Shown in pieces: positions 53,477-63,019 of a DNA stretch of 64,000 nt. This DNA is from Ascarosepion bandense (taxonomy: Eukaryota > Mollusca > Cephalopoda > Sepiida > Sepiidae). Position 1 is the first letter of the stretch. Every line of letters begins with the position of its first letter. The notes below the pieces were generated by a model. The model did no database searches and was not told where the DNA came from. It saw only the letters and a list, made by a program, of their open reading frames with translations. Location of the stretch: positions 4,952,001 through 5,016,000 of the forward strand of contig JBBBDQ010001122.1 in NCBI GenBank assembly GCA_037127315.1. Direction: 5' to 3'. The position numbers were made by a program, and so were the translations under genes.

Positions 53477-55187
53477 AACAGACAACTGAAGTTAGGCAAT
53501 TCTGGGATTATAGTTAAAGAAAAAAGTTAGCCCGAATCCTACTTTCACAATCACAAACCGAGAGATTAAACGGACGTACTGTGACTACGACTGATGTTAC
53601 TATAGTATAAATAATGTTTTGTTTTATATTTGCAATTTTTCTTTTTTGTCTTTTTGAGAGGGCGCAATATTCTATCAACCCTGATGGTAGTTATCACTAA
53701 CTCATATACAAGTAGGATTTAATGCCAGCATTCGTTTAGAACGAGTAGAACCGGAAAACTATTTCCAAGAATAACAGACATAAACCAACTGGAATAATAC
53801 AAGATTCTTAAATTTATATGCCATTTACATTTAAGTTTTTTTTCCTGTCTAAGAAAAACGTTATGAACTCTAGTGATGGTATAATATTGATTTTGGTAAA
53901 AAATATAACTCGAAATTTTTATCCCCCATATTTCCACTCGTCAGAGTTTTTAGTGAACATTAAACGATTTTCAAAATATTCAGTTTATAAAGTTCAATTA
54001 ATATTTTGAAATTTTTGGTGAATATAAGAAAAAAGACGAACGCACATGAATTAATTCGATTTTTACCAAGAATTATAAACACAAGAGAAAGAAAAAGCCG
54101 TTCAAAATATTGCGTTTCGAAAACTGCAAAACAGTCGTTTAAAAAAATAATTCATAGTGATAAGAGCAAATTTATAGGTTAATAGTTAAACCAATACAGT
54201 TATTAAATAATTCAAAATACGGACTTACCTTCCCTTTTTTAATTAGTGCCCACGCCATTTGATTACTGTAGAATGTTTTCATTTTGATGACTGCAATCGT
54301 GGAAAGAAAATGGGAAAATAAAACCTTATATATTTCTTGTAACTGGGCTTCATATTACAAATTATCAAATCCGAGAGTCTAAATATATAATCTTTATCTA
54401 CGAAGCTTTTATATGCCTTACAAACTAGTTAAAAATTTTACTTGCCTCAATTACAAGATGACGCCTTCAGTTAAAGAGGCCTGTCTAGTTAATTATTAAT
54501 CTGGCCATTAATAAAGCTCACAAATTGGTTTTCTGAGTTATGTTTGATATACATAAACCCAACAGTTTTTTTTTCAATCACGCTTATTACTGTCAATAAT
54601 TTTCATGCAAGAACATTTTCAACAAATTTAAGTATTGTTGATTCACAAGAGCACAAAAATCCGAGCGTTCTACTATTCAAAGCTGTTTTCAATGTTAGAG
54701 TAGGGTTTTTAAAAAATCTATAAAAAAAAAAACAAAAAAAAACACAGAAATAGAACTAAAATTGTCCTGGATTCTAATTAATGCTTAGTAAATTCGATCC
54801 TCATTGACTAACCATACAAATTTAAGAGTGAATAAACTATAAATGGTTGAAGTGTCGTAAAAATAAAATCAGTGAAGGACAAACATTGATATGAATGAAC
54901 AAGAGTCGTTTATTCGCTTCAAGTTTCCTCAGGAAAAAAATGCTTACTTTGTCATTTTTTAATGGAAAAGATAGTTCGTGACAAAACAATATATATTCTT
55001 ATTTTAAATGTCTAAATTAAAAAACAAAATGGCGAAGGGAACTTCCGAATATATCTAATATATTTGCTTAGTAACTTGGATTTCCAAACTCATCCTTGCA
55101 AGAATAAAATTTCAGCAACGCTTTCCTGGCTTCTTTAAACTTGAATAATAACTTAACGCCAATGAGCTGTTTATTAGTTTTTTTGCA

Positions 55188-55190
<3 letters not shown>
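53477..55190. other. Gene-free AT-rich stretch
   Basis: About 1.7 kb with no recognisable coding or repeat. Confidence 0.45.

Positions 55191-55226
<36 letters not shown>
55191..55226. repeat. (AT)n microsatellite
   Basis: AT run. Confidence 0.95.
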
Positions 55227-55229
<3 letters not shown>

Positions 55230-55250
55230 ACTATCTTAAAAAGCATAAAA

Positions 55251-55533
55251 AGCCAGTTAAGTACTATACTGCATATACGCTTGGACGATCATGTCTTTTA
55301 TTGATGACCGATCAAATTTTTCCCCACAATGGGTTGCCATTTCTTTCTGCGGTAGGCTGGTTGGCAACCAAGGTTATAGAATCCAGTCTGTCCTGCTATT
55401 CAAAACACAGCTGTGGGTGAGGTAAGAGGTGGATATTTTGCTCCAAGATTATTTGCGTGAAAGTTAATGTAATGAAATCTGCTTTCCGGTTTCTCATTTC
55501 GAACGGATATCCATTACACCAGAACGCAGATAT
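55251..55533 (-). mobile_element. tRNA-headed SINE, diverged (minus strand)
   Basis: 3' end AGCCAGTTAAGTACTATACT at left, body GGTTATAGAATCCAGTCTGT, head GTGTAATGGATATCCGTTCG on the minus strand. The 3' hairpin is lost. Confidence 0.75.
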
Positions 55534-55548
55534 ATACGAAGTGTAAAT

Positions 55549-56055
55549 TGTTTTTTTCTTTTTAATCGTTTCACCCCAAGCAAGGCGGTACCGCCACTGA
55601 TGTGCAGAGAGATACATAAGAATAAAAGTTTATATAAGAGAAGAGTGAAGAGAAAGACGGACAAGTTACAGGGGTTATCAGAGAAAGGGCAAGAGAAGGA
55701 TTGAAACACAGGTGTGAAGACAGTTGCAAAGGTAGAGAAAAAGTAACTGAACAAGATATACAGGGTGTTGTAAGAAGGTTACATATGAGTAAAATTTAGA
55801 TAGGAGGAGGGTAAAAAGAAAGACGAACCAGTTACAGTGGGTGTAAGAGAAAGGGCAAGAGAAGGATTGAAACACAGGTGTGAAGACAGTTGCATTTAAA
55901 TTCCTGACAGTTGCAAAGGCAGAGAGAAAGGAAAAGAACAAGATAGAACAAGATATACAGACTGATGTAGAAAGAACCGGAGCCAAGTGGATAAGAGGTG
56001 GGTATTGAAATTGCATTTAAATTCCTGGAGGTTGTAGCCGTCAGACAGATCTGTG
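55549..56055 (-). mobile_element. CR1/L2-like LINE 3' tail with tandem duplication
   Basis: 3' end (CTTGCTTGGGGTGAAACGAT on the minus strand) and A-rich tail at 55549-55575. The UTR has two or three copies of a unit containing GAGAAAGGGCAAGAGAAGGA (about 55682 and 55850). The RT C-terminal codons (AATTTAAATGC-type, NLQ.F) are at the right edge. Confidence 0.7.
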
Positions 56056-56249
56056 CACCAGGCCTATTTTTAAAAAATAATTCTATGCTTTGTGTACGAA
56101 CCAAAATAATCAGCATGCATTTTTCTCCATTACAGATTTTTTTTAAAGTCTCACTACTGGATAATCCCGGCCCTTGTGTAAACAGTCAACCAACCAAGTA
56201 GCTGATTTGATTGATGATCTCTCACATATAAAACTTAGTGACAATTTAC
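56056..56249. other. No recognisable feature
   Basis: Unassigned. Confidence 0.35.
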
Positions 56250-56560
56250 TCATTCCATTCAAATAAGTAGATAGATTCACCTATCATCCTGTTCACACTC
56301 CTCTCTTTTGAACTAAAGGAGAGCTTTAGCCCTTGTTTCCTGTTCAGGATTGGGTTTCTGATTCTTTCTAAAGTCTACTTCAACTCTATACTTCTAACGA
56401 CCCCACCTAAACAGTAAAAGATTATTTACTATTTATTAATTTTTCTTCAATAGTATTAGATAGGTTCCCTTATCGTACGGTTCGCACACTCTCTGATCTT
56501 TCCTGTTTTGTTAATCATTTCCAAGCAAGGTAATAAAGCCACTAAGATACAAGGTATTAC
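56250..56560 (+). mobile_element. Decayed CR1-like 3' UTR
   Basis: GTAGATAGATTCACCTATCA … CCTTGTTTCCTGTTCAGGAT resembles the unit at 46001-46290. Ends near CCAAGCAAGGTAATAAAGCC. Confidence 0.45.
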
Positions 56561-57104
56561 TGAATATTAGAGAATATACTATTAAGAAGAGAAGACGATA
56601 TAAGATCAACAATTAAGAAAACAATAGACATTGCATTTCAATTATCTAAGAACAAAGTTGACAGAGAAGCAAGAAGAGAGTTCTACAAGTGCAAGAACAG
56701 AGTTCTACAAGCTAAAAGTGCAAGAGAAGACACTGTTAGCGTAGGACCTGCGATAACATACAGCCATTTCAACTGTAAAACGATTCAACATTGCTGATCT
56801 AGTACTAGAATTAAATCAATATCAAATCTATAATTGAGATTACATTGAAGAACAAAATTAACTGGGAAGCAAGAAGCTGGAATAATGTTCCTCAAGTGAG
56901 AAGCGTTATAGAAGAATGAAAAATAAGTACAGATAATGTCTTTATTGACATTAATCTTGTTTTTATTTTTTCCTATCAAGTCCATTCTAATGACAAAACG
57001 TTACAGTCGAGTACTTTATTCACGGAAGAAGGCGAGATCTTAAACTGAGAAAGACTCAAATATTAGCAAATCCAAATAAGAATCTAAGCCCAATCAGATT
57101 CAGA
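56561..57104. other. No recognisable gene
   Basis: Contains imperfect repeats of AGCAAGAAG and CAAGTG(C/A)(A/G)AG; unassigned. Confidence 0.4.
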
Positions 57105-57154
57105 CCCTCACCGCTTAGTGGCATTATCGCCTTACTTGAGGTGAATTGAATAAA

Positions 57155-57186
<32 letters not shown>
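57105..57186 (+). mobile_element. CR1-like 3' end with poly(A)
   Basis: CACCGCTTAGTGGCATTATC GCCTTACTTGAGGTGAATTG, then A run of about 33: a LINE tail inserted just before the RTE fragment. Confidence 0.6.
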
Positions 57187-57189
<3 letters not shown>

Positions 57190-58035
57190 GCTAGATATAT
57201 AAAATTCGGTCGAGGCCGGCAACTGGATTCGCCATCGGAGGCCACAATTTAAACAACCTAAGGTACTCAGACGATACAGTGCTGATAGCAGACACAGAAA
57301 GGAAACAAGACCTCCTACAGAAGGTAGCTGAAGAGAGTGACAAGAAAGGACTGCAAATAAACTGCAAGAAACCGAATGCAGGGTTATCAGTAAAAAGGGC
57401 AGCCCAATATGTCAAATACAGGTGGGGGATACTAAAATCAAGCAGGTAGAAAAATTTAAATAACTGAGAAGTGTTCTAACAGAAGACGGAAAGTGTGACA
57501 GAGATCCGAAAGCGAATTGGCATGGCGAAGAAAGCATTCCAGAAGTTGAGTAAAGTATTAAGAAACAGGAAAATTTCGCTAGAAACAAAGAGGCGAGTAC
57601 TGGATTGCTATGTGATGTCGGTTCTTCAATATGACAGTGAATGTTGGACAATATCTTCGAAGATGAAGGAAAAACTTGAAGCAGCTGAAATGTGGTTCTA
57701 CAGAAGGATGCTGCGGATATGAACCGAGCATGTGAGCAATGGCAAGGTTTTGGAAATGATGGAGACGAAAAGAGAACTAATACTGAGCATCAGGAAGAGA
57801 CAGCTGAAGTTCCTGGGACATGCAATGAGGAAAGAGGGCTTGGAGAATCTGATACTAACAGGCCAGATAGGGGAAAGCAGCGAATAACATATTTGAAGGA
57901 CCTAATCAGGTGAATGTTGGAACGAGGCTTGCATGGTGTAACAGGAGAAGGCGTGCTAAGAGCCACCAGAGATAGGGAGATGTGAAAAGCCATGATAGCC
58001 TACGTCATGAAAGGACAAGGCACATAAAAGAAGAA
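57190..58035 (+). mobile_element. RTE-like LINE, longest fragment, from RT motif C to 3' end
   Basis: Contains the catalytic RT motif in NLNNLRYSDDTVLIADTER (about 57244-57300), then KKGLQINCKK, KRIGMAKKAFQKLSKVLRN, LETKRRVLDCYVMSVLQYDS, ECWTISSKMKEKLEAAEMWF, YRRMLRI, with several frame changes. Ends with GACAAGGCACATAAAAGAAG. This is the reference for the shorter fragments between 41.1 and 47.8 kb. Confidence 0.82.
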
Positions 58036-58480
58036 GTTAAAGACCAATAGATAGTCATTCATTTTTTTTATAGATTTCGAGGCCTTGTCATAGTTTCCTT
58101 AAAGGGTTCGTTTTCTTTCCAAACTTCTTGTTTGAGAAGTTATTAAGTATTATTTACTTATGGGTTGATTGTCCTTTTTATTGGTGTTATATCCACGTTG
58201 TATCCACGTTGTGTCCACGCTCTTCAAGTGTATGTCAGTCCGGTTAACCTACAGGTAACTTGGGCCGAGTAGTGTAGTTCTTCGACTCATTTATCGCCAC
58301 ATTTCCACTATGCATGACCAAATAAGAATTAGATGAAATACCCCTAGACAGGATCAGTGATACAATAAAAATCTACCCCCCCCCCCCCGATTAAATTAGG
58401 GGTTCATTGTGGGTTACCAAAATTGGCATGCATCTGCTGAAATTGAAACTCTTATCGCGTTAGATTTTCGTTAAAAACTG
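58036..58480. other. No gene; poly(C) at about 58376-58388
   Basis: Unassigned; contains a duplicated TATCCACGTTGT and a C run. Confidence 0.4.
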
Positions 58481-58539
58481 ATCACCCGATGAGAAGCGCA
58501 CGTAGCAGCTTCGAAACGCGAAAAATTTTGTGTAGTGAT
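58481..58539 (+). ncRNA. Hammerhead ribozyme-like fold, one core change
   Basis: Stem I ATCAC (58481-58485) pairs with GTGAT (58535-58539). The core is CCGATGA (consensus CTGATGA, one change at U4). Stem II is GAAGC…GCTTC with a 10-nt loop, then GAAA. Stem III is CGCGAAAA…TTTTGTG with the triplet GTA (58532-58534) as predicted cleavage site. Geometry is complete; the U4 change should reduce activity. Followed by GGCTCTACGTTGTATCGAGC. Confidence 0.75.
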
Positions 58540-58651
58540 AAAATGAATATATAAACCATTGTAAAAACCATTACAATGTAAGGCTCTACGTTGTATCGAG
58601 CATTCTTTATAGAAGTAAATGCATGAACAGCATGTAAAAAACCTACAACTT

Positions 58652-58678
58652 AATATATATATATATATATATATATAA
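58652..58678. repeat. (AT)n microsatellite
   Basis: AT run. Confidence 0.95.
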
Positions 58679-59008
58679 AAAGCTTGTTCTGTCTCATTCT
58701 CTTTATTACTCACACAGTCATACTTATTGACTTGACCGGCTGCGACTGATTTGAAAAACTTGAAAGAAATGTGAACTCGTCAAATTAAAAAAAAGTCTTA
58801 TTTCCTGTTCCTCCATTTTAGTTTTTTTTTTTTTTTTTTTTTTTTTGACCAACTGACTCGTCAACTGATCTTCATTGTTGTCTATGACATCATTTTCGAA
58901 TAAGTAAAAACGCAATTTCTATAGAATATCGCTCGCTTTGTGGTAAATAACACAATACTGTTAAATTGAATATATGATTTAGATATTTTTTTTAATATAT
59001 TCTTTCAG
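58679..59008. other. Possible 3' intron end before candidate exon
   Basis: T-run near 58821-58845; TTTTTTTTAATATATTCTTTCAG-like stretch ending at 59008 would make a good splice acceptor. Confidence 0.3.
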
Positions 59009-59269
59009 GATGCAGACGATCATGATTCCTCTGTGAACTGCCATGAATTCTTTGAAAAGATGGTAGACTTTTCCGCCGTTTTGGAAGTCAAAGTTTTCTT
59101 TAGCGGAAATAGAGAGAAGAGAACGATTTATGATTTCTCAAAAGCATTAAGGCTTTTGAGAAATAATGCAATAAACTATTTTAAACGCAATAGACTATTT
59201 CAGAATTTTAACTCGGCTAACCAACTCCACCTCCGTGCTAATAACCCTCATGCTACTCGCACAACATAG
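59009..59269 (+). CDS. Candidate terminal exon of an unknown host gene
   Basis: A polypyrimidine-rich acceptor (…TATATTCTTTCAG, AG at 59007-59008) is followed by an open frame of 86 codons to a TAG stop. It begins DADDHDSSVNCHEFFEKM and continues VDFSAVLEVKVFFSGNREK and DFSKALRLLRNNAINYFKR. The composition is protein-like rather than repeat-derived, and it matches no transposon family I know. No ATG-initiated start fits, consistent with an internal or last exon. An AATAAA lies near 59534. It could also be a chance ORF. Confidence 0.3.
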   Translation, partial: DADDHDSSVNCHEFFEKMVDFSAVLEVKVFFSGNREKRTIYDFSKALRLLRNNAINYFKRNRLFQNFNSANQLHLRANNPHATRTT

Positions 59270-59631
59270 TTACTATTCCCACGATCGTCATTCATGTTGA
59301 ATGATAAAAAATTCCCCTCGGCGTTCAGCTTAAAATAACTATGGTTTGCACTTCCGTTCGGTATAAATTTGTATTTTAATCCTCTGCTGCACGAAATTCT
59401 CCAAGTCAAACGACAGCCGAAGTGCTACAACATGAGGGACTGATTCCTTCGGTGGACCCCTGGTCCGTCTTGGATACCGTCGACGTGAGGAGAAGAGAGA
59501 ATATAAAGAAAAAGTAAATGAAGAAAAATACGCAATAAAGAAAATGAAAGAAAAAAATTAACTTGAAAACGGTTATGGGGTTTCGCAAGCGAACATTTCG
59601 CAAGTGGTATGTGCTTTTATGTTGCCTGAAT
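59270..59631. other. No recognisable feature
   Basis: Unassigned sequence; AATAAA near 59534. Confidence 0.4.
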
Positions 59632-59770
59632 GTAGCTTGGCTGGCAACCAGTCTACCGCAAAAAGCAATGGCAACCTACTGCGGGATAATCTTCTGCCCA
59701 GTCAGTCATGTCTCTTTTGAGACATGATCGCCCAAGCGTGTTTCACGTATGGCACTTAACTAACTGAATG
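59632..59770 (+). mobile_element. tRNA-headed SINE, 3' fragment
   Basis: TGGCAACCAGTCTACCGCAA to CACGTATGGCACTTAACTAA, with the hairpin CATGTCTC-TTTT-GAGACATG. Confidence 0.8.
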
Positions 59771-60093
59771 TAGACAGTGTCAGGATTTCAGAACTGGTCT
59801 TCGTTCCGATTCCAGTTATTTACCAAATTAGGATTGCTTAGCGTTAATCAAAACTAACTTGCTTAATAATTGATTCTGGATATTGCTTTTACTGTCATTG
59901 TAATCTTGTTGAAAGGACTGATATAAAGTAACAGACAGGACTCTTTTCTTAAAAAAAATAATCTAGGAAGAAAGAAAGGAAAGGTGCTCAAAAATATTTT
60001 TTAAAAAAAGGGAGACAAACCAGAGACAAACAAATCAAGGATTAGTAAAACAAAATTGCAGACAGAAAGAAAGAAAGGAACCAATGCGAAAGT
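59771..60093. other. No recognisable feature
   Basis: Unassigned A-rich sequence. Confidence 0.4.
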
Positions 60094-60163
60094 TTTGAGT
60101 TTGAGTTTTAAGGGCATATCAATCTCTGTGGGTTATTTAATGATAAAAATGTGGGGTTTTGAG
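60094..60163 (+). repeat. Family B, copy 8, left part (interrupted by SINE)
   Basis: GAGTTTTAAGGGCATATCAA … GGGTTATTTAATGATAAAAA, ending at GGGGTTTTG. Confidence 0.8.
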
Positions 60164-60449
60164 GTTGTGCAGTGGATATCGGTTCGGAACGAGAAATTGG
60201 GAAGCCGAGTTCGAATTCCCTGCATTCACCTACGCGCAAATACCTTTGGGAAAAGTATTAATTCGTCTCTTCCCTCCAGTTATGGGTTAAATAATAGGAC
60301 AGATTGGATTTTGTAGCCTTGGTCGGCAACCAGTCTACCGCAGAAAGCAATGGCGACCTACTGCGGGATAATCTTCTGCCCAGTCAGTCATGTCTCTTTC
60401 GAAACATGATCGCCCAAGCGTTTATCACGTATAGCACTTAACTGACTGA
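60164..60449 (+). mobile_element. tRNA-headed SINE inserted in family B
   Basis: Head GAGGTTGTGCAGTGGATATC, B box GAGTTCGAATTCC, a full body, and end TAGCACTTAACTGACTG. It sits inside a family B element, which resumes at ATAGTGAGAAGGTTGATATA. Confidence 0.88.
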
Positions 60450-60900
60450 TAGTGAGAAGGTTGATATAGTCAAATTTTAATGAAATTTTTTGTTTTTATT
60501 CTTTTTTTTTTATTTTAGAAAACTGAAAATGTCTTCTAGTTTTGTATTCAAAATGTTTTACTGAGAATAATTTTTACCTTCAAAAATGTGTTATGATAAT
60601 ATTTTTTCTTCTTCAAAAATGTCTCGTTGATAATATTTTTCCTTCAAAAATGTCTATTTTTCTATAAAAGTCTATTTTTATGTATATGATTCTATAAAAG
60701 CGTATTTTTATAATTTCATAGTGTTTTGACCCCAGTTTGAGAGTTAACTATTTGCCCATAGCTGGGAACCTAATAGGTACTACCACTCCGGGTCAGGGTG
60801 GACCTGGGAACAACAGCAATTAAGAGGTGGTTCCATGCTCCTCCTAACCTCCCTACCAGATGCCTTGCTGCCGGATGCAGTTTACCGTCATGCCCAGGAT
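60450..60900 (+). repeat. Family B, copy 8, right part
   Basis: ATAGTGAGAAGGTTGATATA to TTACCGTCATGCCCAGGATC. A short piece (TTTTTTAATGTTCGGTT-like) is missing at the junction. Confidence 0.8.
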
Positions 60901-61290
60901 CCAATGCGAAAGAATAAAGTTAAAAGGGATGAGTCAATAAAAAAAACAACAATGTGTTTTGCAGACAAATTTCAAATCTTTACATTGAATTCATGGACAC
61001 CTTTCTTCCGTGAACCCTTTGTCCCACACTTTTTTTTGACCTCCTCAGAATCCCCATTTTCCTACTCTTCTAAGATGAAAATAGTTACAAAGAGTAAAAC
61101 TGAAACTGTCATTTGTACATATCGTCATTTCCTTTGCTTCATAGCGACATCATCATGAATCAGGATGACGCTGTCGTTAGAGACGTGCGTTGAACGAGAA
61201 AGAGTTAATGGCCTACTTGTCTTTAAAATACACATCTATTTTTAGTCTTCGCATGTTAAACTCAAGGAGGTTAAAATTATCTATACGGTT
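60901..61290. other. No recognisable feature
   Basis: A 107-codon ORF (60835-61158) begins inside family B and shows no motif; probably chance. Confidence 0.4.
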
Positions 61291-62000
61291 GAAGAAGTAG
61301 GGAGATGGTTAATGTTTATTAATTCGGCCTTGTGTCATACATAACCAGACTCCCTACAGCTTACTGATTTTATCCAGAATTACCAGGTTTTCATCAGTAG
61401 GTTGGTTGGAGATTGGAATTTGTGTGGAAATATAAGGTATAATGTAAGAGTAAAAATATACACTTTTCATGTTAAAATAGAAATTTATTAATGAAAAACA
61501 TAACAGGAATTGTAGAGTTAATGTTCAACGAGAAACAAGTCATGAGTTATGGGTATCAATAGTTATAGGAATGTTCATATTATAAATTTGTTGGAAGGAG
61601 TTTATGCGCACGTATGTATGTATGTATGTATGGATGAGGGCTTCTTTGGGTGAAGAAGTAGGAGTAAAAGGAGTCATCATACGAGAAAGGAAAAAAAGAG
61701 AGCGTCTCACTGCTCCCATCTGACTGAATGACTGACGCTGATCGAAGCCATTTATAGTCATCTAGATTTTTCGCACGGGATCGCTAAGTCCTTTTGATCT
61801 TGCAAACCGCTTCCATTGGCCAGAAAATCAATTTAACATCTACTCGCGAAATCCGGTTTCGACTTTTTTTTTTTTTGGGTAAGCACGAGGTCAATTCTTT
61901 TTCTATGCGGAAAAGCCAAGATTTCACACGTCATTGTGAATTTTTGTAAAAATGAAGAAAGTTGATTTTAATTCTTAATTTCCTATCCGCCACACAGTAC
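61291..62000 (+). repeat. Family C interspersed repeat, copy 3
   Basis: Full-length-looking copy, from GTAGGGAGATGGTTAATGTT to TTAATTTCCTATCCGCCACA, collinear with 16428-17100. It has a (GTAT)n run near 61610. Confidence 0.75.
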
Positions 62001-63019
62001 AATCAATTTCGATTAGAATACCATTCATTCTTCAAATATCAAAACAATATACACGGGTGCTCCAGATGTAGGTATAGAGTATAATACCAGCACTACAATT
62101 GGTTCTAAGCTTCATTTAATACCAGCATATAATACCAGCACTACAATATTGATTCTAAGCTTCATTTAATACTAGAATTCATTAAAATCATTTTTGGTAA
62201 TTTTATTTTCTTAATAAATAAATGTTTTGTAGGTAAATAGGAGTATTTGAACGACGGAGGCAAACAGTTTGAACATTTTAGAAATTGATACGCTTACTTT
62301 TGATATGTTTGTATAACTGTATTAAACAAAAATTCTAAATTTAAAATTCAAATCTGACTCATCGATTTTGTCAGAACAGAAACAACGAAAGTAAAAGAAA
62401 CAAAAGAAAAAAAGAAAAACAAAGAAAAAAAAACGAATTTTCTGAAATTTACAAACTTTGCTACACAAAACTCGCGAAATTTCACACCTCGATGCGAAAT
62501 GTTTTTCGTCCAATAGAAAACTAGGAAACATCTAAAAAATATAAAATTAAAAATAAAATAAATAAATTCATTTTACGGACCCTTTTCGAAAGCCGACGTG
62601 AAGTTTGTTTATCGTCTAATGGGAAGCCCAGAATTACCAAATGACCTGTTTGGAGTCCCAGAAAACGAAATAAAAAGACCTGACAAGAAGACGGCCACAA
62701 TGAGAAAATACAAGCATAATTAATACGTCCCTCGACAAACGTCAAGCGACCGTATTTTTATTGACCCTATCTTTCTTTTTCACCTCCTTCATAGTTCACC
62801 AATCTACTTAAAGATTGGGCGAATACTTCAAAGACACTCCTACCAAACAAACGCTCATACATGAATACGTAGGTACGCATAAACTCTTTCTAACAAATTA
62901 CTGCTATGAACATTTTAACGACCTTGAACCAACCAAAAGACATTACTTTTATTTGTAAAAATCTTCATTGAGATTATATATATATATACACACACACGCA
63001 CACACACACACACACACAC
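62001..63019. other. Gene-free stretch with short duplication and (CA)n
   Basis: A ~50-bp duplication (TAATACCAGCACTACAAT…CTAAGCTTCATTTAATA near 62080-62175) and an AT/CA microsatellite at 62976-63019. No coding recognised. Confidence 0.5.
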
